From Odontocerum albicorne (taxonomy: Eukaryota > Arthropoda > Insecta > Trichoptera > Odontoceridae): 64,000 nt of DNA. Both the position numbers and the translations under genes were made by a program. The notes beneath the pieces are model-generated. The model saw nothing but the letters and a program-made list of their open reading frames with translations, searched no databases and had not been told where the DNA came from. Below, piece after piece: positions 25,801-36,100 of this stretch; positions within the stretch are counted from its first letter, which is position 1; each line of letters starts with the position of its first letter. The DNA is taken from assembly GCA_949825065.1 (NCBI GenBank), contig OX463847.1, forward strand, positions 37,877,042-37,941,041, written 5' to 3'.

Positions 25801-26700
25801 GTTATGAAAATAAATCCGGCACCAGTATGTGAGTAAAAAATACGAGGCCAAAACAAACATGTTTATTTTTTAAGTCACATTCTAAAGCATACACAATTTC
25901 ACTGTAGGAGTAGACACAGACCTCCAAATATAACTACTATAAATAATTCGTTTGCCTTCTGTGCATACATATCACATCGAATACAACTATTTTGCTTTAT
26001 CGTACATTTCAAATTTAATTTTATTAAAAAAAAATACTTCATGTGTTGTTATGTGGCTGTATACAACATGTAGGGTCTATTACTATGTAACTATCTCTTC
26101 CGACTAATCATAAAATTGACAATATTGATGCATAGAAAAAAACATACACTATCAAAATAACAAAAATATGAATTTGATAAGGTCGTATATGGCAAGGAAA
26201 GTTAAAGAAAAAATGATTAAAAAGGATGATGGAGACTTTGTTATGTCACTGAAGGGAAATATTACATTTTTTATTCGATTTTTGAAGAACGTCAACGATG
26301 GTTCGAGTCTTATATCAACTGATTATAAAGCCTTATAGTATGAGAAATAAAATATGGCATGAAAAAAAGAGCTAAGAACAGAAAAAAAAACATAAAAAGA
26401 CAATATATTCACTTGTTTCAACCATATTTCTCTAAGTGTGCTAATCTTAAAATCACAAAATCTCTTTTCAAATTGGTTATAAGATACGAAACGGGATCTC
26501 TTACTCAAAATAATTGCATTTCTGTGCCAGTGTGATAAATTAATAGCTTCTCAAAAAGAGTCATTTCATATTTCTCGGATAGACGTCGTTAGGAAATAAA
26601 ATCCTTGCTTTCTTCAATCCAAACGTGCTAAATGTATATTATTATGAAAGGTATTAGCTTAGTGCATTTTTACGGCCATTGTTTACTGAAATTTTACTTT
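22860..26700. other. AT-rich sequence without recognised gene
   Basis: Nearly 4 kb with no identifiable element except a possible decayed SINE head at 22860-22925 (minus strand) and the hairpin at 24840-24891. Frames of 60-72 codons are present but have no recognisable domain. This is the longest featureless stretch of the window. Confidence 0.55.
24840..24891. repeat. Inverted repeat, 25-bp arms with one mismatch
   Basis: The arm at 24840-24864 ('gaaaactgaattgctggttc...') is inverted at 24867-24891 with a single mismatch and a 2-nt centre. A near-perfect cruciform-forming palindrome; no flanking duplication identified. Confidence 0.85.
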
Positions 26701-26749
26701 TTGGCGCTTTAAAACACTTTGGCGCTTTTTAGGCGTCATTTTGAAGAGG

Positions 26750-27070
26750 TAACAAAAAATATATTTTCATGTGGTTGGTGTTTTTTTACCTCAAAGAAAA
26801 GACTACAAGAAAAACCAAAAAAACAAATATACACCTGGTTTATGGGGACGATGTAGTAAGTTATCGAGTATTTCAAATGCGGTTTAGTAAACTCCTTAAT
26901 GGTGATACAACACTCGAAGATTGTGTCCGCTCTGAAAGACCAGTAATACTGATGACGACCAAATCAACACTATAATCGAGAACCACTAGCGTTTCATGGT
27001 ACATACAATAGATTGCCGAGATACTGAAAATATCAAAAACTACCGTCCGCAAGCAAATTACATCTAAATA
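26750..27070 (+). pseudogene. mariner transposase N-terminal fragment
   Basis: The + strand reads VYGDDVVSYRVFQMRFSKL and then DTTLEDCVRSERP, the second helix-turn-helix and linker of a mariner transposase (usual form 'VYGEDAVSERTCQRWFARFRSGDFSLEDxPRSGRP'). After a frame change it continues with 'VDDDQINTIIEN' and a decayed 'IAEIL...SKTTV' segment. No terminal inverted repeats were found and the catalytic domain is missing. Confidence 0.8.
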
Positions 27071-27119
27071 TAAAAAAATCACGTTTGAATTTGATCTTAT
27101 ATGAAACAGTTTTCCGGAC

Positions 27120-28115
27120 AATCCAATACAATATTCAAATTAAATGATAAAATCCTTCAAAAATATTACACTACAATAGACAAAACCTGATCTTGATTTG
27201 GCAACAACACGAAGATAGAAATAAGGAATGAAGACAAGGAAGTAATAAATGTTCTTTTTGGGGATGTTCCATATGTAACGCTAAATTTACTTTATATTTA
27301 TTTATTATTTTTTACTACATCCTAGATGGATAAAAATGGAAAAAATATACTGCAAAATGGTAAGAACTGGGCGTCACGTTGCTCATTACAATTATTTATG
27401 AGGCGTTTTATTCTTATATGTATAGAAATTGTTAGGAAAAAAAAAATAAAACTTTCCTTCCTCAGAAAAATGGTGAAGAATATTTCACGAAAAGATATGA
27501 AAAATATGTGATTCCCATAAATTTGTGTATGCGATATGTAAATTATCAATAAATTAATATATCTTCTTACAGTTCAAGCTTGTTACTCATATGAAGATAT
27601 GGACCCTCATTGGCTTGCTTCAAAAAGCCTTTTTATCTTTTTTCAATAATAAAGGCTGTGTTTCCATTTCCGTATTATATTATTCCTCTACAATATTTCC
27701 CTTCCCTTTTTATTTATTTTTTTACTTTCATTATTTTGTGCACATATTAAAAATGATACATCTGGTGGACTTATTGCTATACAGCATTTTTTTTCAGCCA
27801 ACCAGCTCATCTTGGATACGTTAAAAAGTTTTAATCCATGACAAATTTTACAATAAAATATTTTTTATTTTGTTTAAATTTTAGTAAAAAAATCAATATA
27901 TGACTAATGTCTATCAATTATGGATGGAAGACAATACGGATTAGTACAATGATAAGAAAAGAAAACAAAGAATAATTAGAATGAAAGGATATTTTGAGTA
28001 ATAATATGTTTTAAATTTTCCCTTAAACGTAAATAAGGATGGATGGTGCACATTTGATAACTCTTGGAAGTTCATAACAAAGTCACGCTGGGTAAATTGC
28101 AAATCTTACAATGTA
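27120..28115. other. AT-rich sequence with one SINE tail
   Basis: Around 27755-27850 the sequence 'tggacttattgctatacagca...cagccaaccagctcatcttgg' matches 60520-60600. It resembles the minus strand of the SINE/LINE tail. Otherwise nothing recognised. Confidence 0.5.
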
Positions 28116-28119
28116 CACA

Positions 28120-28435
28120 GGGTGCGTTTTATGTTCCAGGCCGATTTTTTTTGGCCGCCATTGTGATTTGGCTATTATTTGTCAATTCATATTTAACAGT
28201 CGTAGAGAGCGGTTAATAACAATTTATTATGCATAATCTAACTCCGCAACAACGTGTTGAAGTTATTAAAACATTTTATTTAAATAATAGTGAATACGCA
28301 AAGAAAATTGCGTGTTTTTTTTTGTTTAAATCATTAGTCAAGCAAGTCAATCATTCAGCGTGTAATGAATAATGTTGAAAATTTGCATACACTGGGAGAT
28401 AAAGCAAAGTCTGGGCGACAACGTAGCCATGTATA
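28120..28435 (+). pseudogene. Tc1/mariner-type transposase, N-terminal fragment
   Basis: An ATG at about 28230 opens MHNLTPQQRVEVIKTFYLNN, the typical start of an IS630/Tc1/mariner-type transposase found widely in insects. It is followed by frameshifted remains ending in DKAKSGRQRS. The preceding sequence 'cagggtgcgttttatgttcc' may be the element's left end. The rest of the element is not adjacent. Confidence 0.7.
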
Positions 28436-29466
28436 TTCTCTTTATTTCTTTATTCTCTACCTTTAGCTTGTATTTTCCGTTTTTATTTTTTTTCTGTTTG
28501 TAAAATCTCAACCAGCAATTGTCACAACTTGTGTAACTCCTGTCTTGTTAGTTGGAATATTAGTATATTGCCGTAGGACAATCATCACACCGATTGTATA
28601 TTTGTGTACGTGAAGTGTAAAATAAATAAAAGTTATACGTATAAAGAATATAAGAATTGATTCGTTGCGTCAGAATATTAATGACTGATAAGCCACTGCT
28701 CCATATTCAAGTATCTGGAGACGCATTGAAAAGTTGGTTTTATATCTAGTATTCCAGTGGCGCTACGATAGGTAGGGTTTTTGATAATAATGTGTTTTCA
28801 CTGAGCGTACGAGGGTATAAAATCTAAGAATGTTTGCCCGCAAGATCAATATTTGGATGAGAGTTGTATGGAATCCGATCGTTTTCTTTTGTACGCACTT
28901 TTTTCTTAAACTGAATACATTATTGACTTACCAAGTAATAATGCACATTGAAAAGGTTTTTACTAGGTGAGCGAGTGAACAAAATATTTTAAAAATATAA
29001 TTTTGTTCATTAACAATTCAACTGAGATTTAAATGTCATTTGATTTATGTATAATATTATATTATATTTATTTATTTATTTATATCCACACATATTGTTT
29101 TCAATGAATGGACAAAAAAATGTTTGAAATCAGTAGACTTTTGATATTGCGTCTTAACAACGGACAAGAGTTTTCAGTAAGTTCTCGAGAAAAACTGTAT
29201 AAATGTTTTTTTTTGGGTATGATAGGATTTGTTTTTGAAATAAAACACATATAAATGATTTAAATGACCGTGTATTTGAATTCAATTGATAGGTTGTTTA
29301 ATGACAATTATTGTTTGAAGATATAAGATGTAGATCATATGTTGACCGTGGCTGGCTCTTATGTACCTCTTATGTACACATCATAAGATGGGTTTCCCAT
29401 TAAGAACGATAGAACTTTAAAATAAAATAAAACAACAACTAATAAACCAAAAATGGATCTAAAGGT
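28436..29466. other. AT-rich sequence without recognised gene
   Basis: No domain-bearing frame and no paired element ends seen. Confidence 0.55.
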
Positions 29467-29763
29467 TTAATTTGAAAGAATATTTCGTGCTATTTGTGAT
29501 TTAAACAAGATATCGTGCAAATCCCTTCCACGGTTTTTTTTGCACAGCCCAATTCGATCACGCCAATTTTCGATGACTCGGTGAAGCATTTCCGGCTGTA
29601 TGGCGCCAATAACACGATAAATGTTGGCCTCAAGTTCATCGAGAGTCTTGAATTTTTTGGTGTAAACCTGTGATTTAACAAAACCCCGAAGAACATAATC
29701 TAGAGGCGTTAAATCGCACGATCTTGGCGACCAATTCAAAATACTATCACACCCAAAAAACAC
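29467..29763 (-). pseudogene. Tc1/mariner-type transposase, C-terminal fragment
   Basis: The minus strand reads LNWSPRSCDLTPLDYVLRGFVKSQVY, then AIQPEMLHRVIENWRDRIGLC, the C-terminal third of a DDE transposase of the same superfamily as 28120-28435 and 48680-49225. It contains the last acidic residue region (normally WPPRSxDLTPLDFFLWG). It is truncated at the 5' side and has no N-terminal part on this strand nearby. The opposite orientation argues that it is a different insertion from 28120-28435. Confidence 0.85.
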
Positions 29764-29769
29764 GCTTCA

Positions 29770-30485
29770 TAACAAGACAGTATAATAAAAATATGGATTT
29801 ATCGTACTGGGTGGTTTCTTATACCAGGTTTTAGTTTAGCATACTATATAAATTAATACTCCGTTTTATTATTCAGGTGTGTATATTGGATCACATTTGT
29901 GTGGATTTGCGCTCACCAAAGTATACACGGATTAGAAATCGGAGACCGGTTGGCAAAATATTTTATATTTCATGTGACTCGGACATATTAAAGCGCGTGA
30001 CCGGGAGACAGCGTTGTTTTTGTACCAATCCAATAAATGTTAAGGTTAAGAGCCACTAAAGTAGGCACGAAACTCGTTCGTAATTGTACGTGTTAGCAAT
30101 ACTACCTCAAACGTGAAGAGGGAACAAGAGTCTTATAAATCTAGAATTGTTACCAGACGAACTATTTTACTAGAATTAAAACCCCTTTGATTCCGGTACT
30201 ATCCGGACTCAAACTCGACCGTATTATCAATTAAACCATGAGAACGTTAAAGTTTTTAACTTATGAAAATTCAAATAACAAAGTCCCTCCTTTAAACGCA
30301 TTAGTTTGAATTCGGTGTTGACATTTCTGGTGACCTTTTATCTAAATTCTTTCATCTCGCCACTTCTTTTCACTCTATCACCAAAAGTAAAAATAGTTCG
30401 TATACTTCTTCATTCTTAATCGTTTGTCGCTTCTGAGTGATCAATCTTCTTTCTTTTGAGCTTAGGGAGCCAATATATTTTCCCC
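29770..30485. other. Sequence without recognised gene
   Basis: Slightly less AT-rich at 29880-30060, with one 60-codon frame of no recognised family. Confidence 0.5.
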
Positions 30486-30487
30486 AT

Positions 30488-30593
30488 GACGCGCCTTTTA
30501 CGTCCTACACGTCGACTGACAGACGCGCCTTTTACGTCCTACACGTCGACTGACAGACGCGCCTTTTACGTCCTACACATCGACTGACAGACG
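30488..30593. repeat. 34-bp minisatellite, 3 copies
   Basis: Units begin GACGCGCCTTTTACGTCC at 30488, 30522 and 30556. The unit is GC-richer than its surroundings and contains several ACGT/GTCGAC palindromes. Confidence 0.95.
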
Positions 30594-30819
30594 ACTATGT
30601 AGTAAATTCTGCAAAAAAAAGACAGTTCCATGTATGATATACGCAGTTTATTATTTGTCAATTTCAAATATTTATATTTAAATAATGTGAATTACAAATA
30701 TTTATGTTTAAAGAATGTGAATTTTAAATATTTACATTTAAGGAACTTCTTTTTTTTTTAATGGTTAGCATTTATTTATAAATACACTATCATTGAAAAA
30801 TGGTTATTAATAAAATCTA

Positions 30820-31069
30820 GGGCGTTTTCGTAAAGAGGTACAAGTCATCAATGACTTATTTGTCAGTTTGAAGTTTTGCAACACTTGTATTCCTGAAATA
30901 CAGACCTCAGGTAAATTTTAAAGGTAAATTTTGAATAGATAAATAATTTATATATTCAAATTTACCTTTAAAATTTACCTGAGGTCTGTATTTCAGGAAT
31001 ATTAGTGTTGCAAAACTTCAAACTGACAAATAAGTAATTGATGATTTCTACCTCTTTACGAAAACGCCA
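30820..31069. mobile_element. Fold-back MITE, 250 bp, TA target duplication
   Basis: Two ~115-bp arms are almost perfect inverted copies from the ends (GGGCGTTTTCGTAAAGAGG and, read inward from the right, TGGCGTTTTCGTAAAGAGG) to near the centre. TA lies on each side (30818-30819 and 31070-31071), pointing to a Tc1/mariner-type transposase as the mover. It has no coding capacity. Single-arm relatives are at 50973 and 51187. Confidence 0.92.
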
Positions 31070-31189
31070 TATAAATGTGTGTCTAAGATGTATTTTCAAC
31101 CTGCGTAAGTACGATCATATAACTCCATACCAGAAGGCATTGAACTGGTTGAATGTAAAAAAATAGACACCAAATTGACATACTGTCGG

Positions 31190-31750
31190 TATTGTATAAT
31201 ATCCTTAACTGTCCCGCCACCCCCTCTTATCTCGCCGAAAATTTTCAACGTCTTTCCAATCATGGATTAGCGCTACGCTCAAACACAAATTGTTTATTGG
31301 CCTTTCCAGTTCACCGCTCCTCTTTATTTACGTCGTCCTTTATTGTCCATGTAGTGAGACTCTGGAGTCAGTTACAAACCAATATAAGACTCGCTCCGTC
31401 TTTGGCATGCTTTAAGAAGCGACTGAAAAAACTCTTAATTTCTAGTCAGTAAAATAACGTGTTTCATTCCTGATTTTTCTTTTCCTTTCCTCTCCACTAT
31501 CCCTTCCTTTCCTTTTAATTGATGATATCTCACTTTATATGAAAAATAATATTCGGGTGATTGTCCGTCTTTGTGGGGTTCGTGGGCATGTGCACGTATA
31601 TGTTTATGGATTTCGTGGAGATGGATAGTCATTTGAATGATTTATGCGACCACGTAACTTGCTTCATTTACTTTTGTCTGGTTGGTTGGAAGAAATTGCC
31701 ACCTGGCAATAAGCCCGCCAGATTTTATTTGCAATAAAAGTGTTAAATAA
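31190..31750 (+). mobile_element. LINE 3' end, best copy
   Basis: An 86-codon open frame from 31192 encodes a non-LTR ORF2 C-terminus: FPVHRSSLFTSSFIVHVVRLW, then LACFKKRLKKLL. It matches the pattern in which a hydrophobic R-x-W motif precedes a Lys-rich end. After the stop come T/C-rich untranslated sequence and, at 31676-31730, the tail 'ggttggttggaagaaattgcc...ggcaataagcccgccag', then A-rich 'gcaataaaagtgttaaat'. The 3' tail equals that of the SINE at 35753-35938. The copy is 5'-truncated. The LINE clade cannot be fixed from this short part. Confidence 0.8.
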
Positions 31751-32330
31751 GGTATATTCTCAAGAATACCACTTTGAGATGGTTTGGACATAAATAACGA
31801 ATGAGTGAAGAAAAACAGAGTACGTACTGTAGTACTGATTATGATGTATGAAAATGAAACGTGAACGTAGAGGGAAACTGAAAGGAGCCGAATAAATGTT
31901 GTACAAATGCGTGCACAAAGAACCAATGGAGAGACAATGTATGAAAGTATGCCGAGTGAAGTGATTAAGTACGAATTTGAACTTAAGACTGATTTGCTAA
32001 AATAATACTGAATTTGTGTGGGCATGTAAAACGAATGAGTGAAGAAAAAGTTGTACAAAATATACAGTGTGAATGTGAGTTGAAGGGTTGGTAGATGTGG
32101 ACAATAATCAAAGTATGGTTATATCAAGTGAATGAAATAAAGATACGTAAAATGTCAGAGAAATCGTAGGAGCTGTATGAGAAGGTGTATGGATGTAGAA
32201 AAGGTAAAAGATGTGTGTCGATATGGGAAAGTCTGATGTTCCACCTTCTCTACCTACCCTGACAGGGAAGTTGTGTGATATGTATGTATCATATATGACT
32301 GTCATATATGACTGAAAATGGAAATGTGTA
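31750..32330 (+). mobile_element. Non-LTR 3' fragment (GRGRPRK type)
   Basis: The + strand carries 'actttgagatggtttggacat' (FGHV-type motif) twice in decayed form and the 'tgtatgagaaggtgtatggatgtagaaaagg' tail (near 32170). Several internal rearrangements are evident. Confidence 0.7.
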
Positions 32331-32404
32331 TCTTGAAAATGGAAATGTGAGAATGGTAAGTGATTTTCGACTCCAGCCTTATCGAAAGCTCTTCTCGTTT
32401 GCAT

Positions 32405-32491
32405 CTATAAATGTTACCACTGTAACAGATTTTATCTGAATTCAAAATGTTTCTGAAGTATTTTTATGTAGCCGTTATTCAACGGGTAAGT
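32405..32491 (+). promoter_or_regulatory. Candidate TATA box, short first exon and splice donor
   Basis: CTATAAAT lies at 32405-32412. An ATG follows at 32447, opening 13 codons (MFLKYFYVAVIQR, a hydrophobic start like the beginning of a signal peptide). This ends exactly before GTAAGT at 32486-32491, a consensus splice donor. No downstream exon could be recognised, and such a combination can occur by chance in AT-rich DNA. Confidence 0.15.
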
Positions 32492-32729
32492 CATTTAAGC
32501 ACTATGATGTTATTCGACTAAACGAACGATGCAATTTGACTACAATAAGTGACGACGTAATAAAGTGCGCGTATCTTCAATCATTAATGCTTTTACAATT
32601 TCGTCACTCTTTGAGTTCCAATGTACGATAGCAGTATCGGAAATATTGAGCGTCATTACTATTTGTGACTATCTGCGAAGTCATTTACAAAAAGTACCTC
32701 CATCTTTGATATGTGTTATTCATTGACTT

Positions 32730-33089
32730 TTGATTAGTTATTCAAAAGAGTCATTTGTCCATTTATCAAATATTGATTTCTGCAAACTGGGCAAACTTAG
32801 AAATATACGAGTAAAAGTAAAAAGTGAGCTTTGTTGGTTTAATGTCAAAAGTATCCATTCATTCATTCGTATGATGGTCATCAATATTGTCTTCAGTGAT
32901 CTTAATATAGCTTTTGGATTTAGAGCCACTAGAAAAGACAGCCTCACACTGCCAGTTCATCATCGCATAGAAAATACTGCTGAACGTGAAGCAATAACAA
33001 TGCTTGCAAACGTCTACAGCGCGAGAGTATTGTCAAGTCATTTAGAAATCCTATCCGATAACAAGGACAAGTTTCTATCAGACAAATAA
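32730..33089 (+). CDS. Unrecognised 119-codon open frame
   Basis: An open frame from ATG 32730 to a TAA. I do not recognise any family. It has a charged C-terminal half (around ENTAEREAITMLANVYSARV) and no transmembrane or signal segment. Its base composition is only slightly above the surroundings. It is followed by a decayed region and a SINE. It may be part of an old retroelement or a chance frame. Confidence 0.15.
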   Translation: MISYSKESFVHLSNIDFCKLGKLRNIRVKVKSELCWFNVKSIHSFIRMMVINIVFSDLNIAFGFRATRKDSLTLPVHHRIENTAEREAITMLANVYSARVLSSHLEILSDNKDKFLSDK

Positions 33090-33285
33090 ATGACAATATG
33101 ATCAGCGTATTGAATAATTTATGCTATCATGGAGAACATCCTTCTCAATATCGGCGCATTTCACTTTGAATATAATCGGACTCAAAACAGAACCCTGCGG
33201 AAAACCTTTAAACTGTTTTCTTAAAATTACCTATATACCGCAGATGAACTTATTGACCAGACAGGGACTAATTTGTTTTATTGGA
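33090..33285. other. Short unassigned stretch
   Basis: No recognisable element between the open frame and the SINE head. Confidence 0.4.
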
Positions 33286-33352
33286 AATGAAACCTAAAAC
33301 CATCAGGAGCAAATTAAGCATCTTACCAACTAGGCCTCGGAGGTTGTCTTAA
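33286..33352 (-). mobile_element. tRNA-derived SINE head, decayed
   Basis: On the minus strand: 'gacaacctccgaggcctagttggtaagatgc' with an A-box-like core, then a degenerate B box. It matches the head of the SINE at 35753 ('gacctccgtggcc...ggtaagacgc'). Confidence 0.7.
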
Positions 33353-33669
33353 AACGCTTTAAAAAAATAATTCTATACTAATACTAAAATATGGGGTATG
33401 AATTAAAATATTAAATCAAAAGCGTTTAATTTTTTCAAATTATTCAATGCCCTAATATAGATGGAATGATGCACGAAAAGGTATTAAATATAAATGTATG
33501 TTAATAATGGAGATAACATATACTTTTCGTCCAACTTTCGTCAAAGGTTTTTTTGATATTTGAGTCGATATCTTGGTAAATTATTCATTGAAAATAGGTA
33601 CGATACTTACAAGTAAGTATGTTACCGATTATAAACCATAGCCACATTTATTGAATAAAATATCAACAA

Positions 33670-33905
33670 CAAAAATCAACATATTTATTGTAATTTATTT
33701 TATCAAACACTGTTTATTCCACTTTTTTGTAACGGTATAACCCTACCTGTTTCAAAGCTTTCACCTCATCTTCAGGGGAGCACAAACAATACTTGTTTAT
33801 GCTCCCCTGAAGATGAGGGGAAAGCCTTGAAACCGGCTTGAAATATTACAATGTCTTTAAACCTCCACAACGTGAATGCCTTAAGTATGAACAATATATC
33901 AACAT
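33670..33905 (+). mobile_element. GAAACCGGTAG palindrome family, copy
   Basis: Left arm 33680-33780 and right arm 33795-33850 are inverted around a short loop (near 33785). The right arm is followed by the family tail 'acaatgtctttaaacctcc' (33851-). On the + strand CTGAAGA (33807-33813) is followed by GAAAC. The right arm is shorter than the left. Confidence 0.85.
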
Positions 33906-34149
33906 ATTTAAGGCCACATAAGGTGGTGCATGATATCTCACATGCGTGGTATAACAACACTAAAACAAAAATGTCAAATATAATCAACTTAAACGCAACA
34001 TTAATTGTATTACAAAGATAACAATTATTATAAAATATATATGGAATAACCAGGTTTCCCCTAAATGGCAAAGGTTAAGGGAATGTTGTGATGTTTTATT
34101 TAAGTTGTGGATATTTTATCTTTTGTTGTTTTGGTATGTAGAGGTTTTT

Positions 34150-34330
34150 TGTCTTTATTTTATTTTATTTATACACGACAACGAATTCTATAAATACACA
34201 ATTTGCGCACAACACAATTTAATTTGGACACACAATTTTAATGGATCTGGGTTTGTTGCCTTTCGTTTGTCGTGCCCCGGGTAAACTTGGCTTTTGCCCA
34301 TATCTCATTGAGTATATAGACAAAAGCCTA
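34150..34330. repeat. Dispersed repeat D, copy 1
   Basis: Shares 'tttaatggatctgggtttgttgcc' and 'cgtttgtcgtgcccc' with copies at 37855-38220, 50365-50530 and 51815-51970. In all copies one frame reads LPFxCRxPxKLGxCxYL, which may be coincidental conservation or the end of an unidentified retroelement. Confidence 0.75.
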
Positions 34331-34772
34331 ATTTACTGTGGATAATTAAGCGATGCGTATATCTTTCCAATAAATCAATATAATTTGTAAGCTTTCTTTA
34401 TTAATTTATTTTATAAAGCTACCATAAATATGCTTAACCCAATAACATACAGAGCTTAAAGATAAATTAATTGTTCCATGTTAAAACGGCATCATTACGT
34501 GTTTTGACACAGTTTTAAGATAGTCGAAAAAAAACTTCCCAGTGTAAAAAAAAATTATAAACGTGATGTGATAGTTAATTTAAACATATTTGATAACGGA
34601 CTTTAAATAGGACTTGTTCCTTTTTTTTTTATTTATTTCTATTTTTCATTTTCTAGCAATAAATAAAAAAAATGAAAATGAGGCCTTTTTAGCATCTATT
34701 TGGGAAAATGGAATATAATACACACCAATATGAATTTGTTTTGTATTTTTATTATGCACAAAGGCGTCTAAT

Positions 34773-35372
34773 TCAATAATCTTCATCATCATCAACTTGT
34801 GAGTTGTCTGTGGTCGGGAGAGATGTGATATGTTCATAGAATGGCGTGTGTTCTATTGGAAAATAGGGAAAGAGCTTACAATACCCAGCAGTTAGTAATA
34901 CACATCGGGCTTAAGAAACAGACTGTCGCCCATAATCGGCTAACTTCGTCTCTGTCATTGACTGTAAGCGCATCGTGCGACAGAGACGACGCTCTACAAA
35001 GCCGAAATTAGCTGATTATGACCGACAGTCTCTTTTTTAAGCCCAATGTGTATTACTTTCCGCCGGGTACTGTACGTAGGTCGATAACCTTATTAATTTA
35101 ATTGAAACATAGCCTTCCGTGTATGCTTTTTGAGTTCGTAAATCAATCGGAGAAACATGTCGGCCTATGTTGAAATTGTGAAATATTAAATCATCAATAA
35201 ATGGCAGAGCTTTTAAAATGCCAGGATTGACACTCTCGATCACATATTGACGGTTTGAACTTACGCCAAATGACACTTTATTTTTTTTGGGAGTGTCACG
35301 TCCGTATGTTTCACGGGCATTAAAAAATGACAAAAGTGTGTTGCCAACATTCTTACTGTAACTTGAAAACAT
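34773..35372 (-). pseudogene. Unrecognised 137-codon reading frame split by a MITE
   Basis: From ATG 35372 on the minus strand the frame is open for 101 codons to 35069. There it runs into the MITE at 34884-35067, in which it stops at 35037. If the MITE and one copy of its TA duplication are left out, the same frame continues for a further 36 codons to a TGA at 34773-34775. The residues are mixed and coding-like, and the last residues are a run of Asp/Glu ending in Tyr. I do not recognise the family. It is single-exon as seen and could be a gene of a DNA virus or Maverick-like element inserted long ago, or a host exon. No signal peptide or membrane segment is seen. A stop codon lies three codons upstream of the ATG, in frame. 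Confidence 0.5.
34884..35067. mobile_element. Fold-back MITE, 184 bp, TA target duplication
   Basis: Inverted arms of ~75 bp begin CCCAGCAGTTAGTAATACAC on the left and CCCGGCGGAAAGTAATACAC on the right (read inward). TA flanks each end (34882-34883 and 35068-35069). It has no coding capacity. It is a Tc1/mariner-type miniature element and interrupts the reading frame described at 34773-35372. Confidence 0.92.
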
Positions 35373-35752
35373 AATATGTTAAAAGGTCAGCACTGATTAA
35401 TTATTGAAGTTATACTAATGTTTTTATTAAATATTCAATGAAGCCCTTTTTACAGGGAACTATCTTCTTTTTCAAAGTTTGTACCACCACCAAACGGCAA
35501 AATTAAACACGAATGATTTGAAACTAATACATCACATAAAAATATGTTTTCGAACAGAGTGGAATCATTAAGTCAATTCGTCAAAAAACATTTATGAGGC
35601 CATTTTAACATGGAGCAATTCAAATGTACGAGTATATACGAATATTGTAAGGAGAAATAAATGTTAATAAATAACATATTAATATTAAAGCCGAAACCAC
35701 CAAACCAATTACTTAGAAAGATCAAATTACTTTCTAAAAAAGTTAAAGCTCC

Positions 35753-35938
35753 GACCTCCGTGGCCGGGTGGTAAGACGCTTGTCTGACGATCCGGAGGTT
35801 CCGGGTTCGATCCCCGCTGGAATCCACATTTTTTTAAATGGAATTCCAGTCTGGTTTTCACTTAGGACCCATTAAAACATCTTTCTGGTTGGTTGGAAGA
35901 GATTGCCACATGGCAATAAACTCGCCAGACAAAAAAAA
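35753..35938 (+). mobile_element. tRNA-derived SINE, full length
   Basis: The head is tRNA-like: 'gacctccgtggccgggtggtaagacgc' (A box TGGCCGGGTGG) and 'ggttccgggttcgatccccgc' (B box GGTTCGATCCC). The middle is 'ggaattccagtctggttttcac'. The 3' tail 'ggttggttggaagagattgcc...ggcaataaactcgccag' ends in an A run. The tail equals the LINE tail at 31676-31730. This is the best SINE copy in the window. Confidence 0.9.
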
Positions 35939-35944
35939 CTGAAA

Positions 35945-36100
35945 CGTTTAAGATGTCAATATCCGAGGCCCTATTCAAAAGGGTCAGCCCGCGTAACAAA
36001 GGAATAATCACTTAACAAGTTAGTGCTACTTATTGCCAGTCTAAATTAATCAATATTTCTGTATTCCAATATTTATAAGAACCATAAAACCACATGTTAT
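35945..36100 (-). mobile_element. Non-LTR relic, second copy of the 15720 repeat
   Basis: Diverged match to 15720-15880 ('aaagggtcagcccg.gtaa', 'tatttctgta...aggaacataaaac'). No open frame remains. Confidence 0.5.

Noticed and set aside
28120..29763. One complete Tc1/mariner-type element spanning both transposase pieces
   Set aside because: The N-terminal piece is on the plus strand and the C-terminal piece on the minus strand, and no matching inverted ends were found.
35753..35826. tRNA gene
   Set aside because: The A and B boxes belong to a SINE head: the body and shared LINE-type tail follow directly, and cloverleaf pairing is incomplete.
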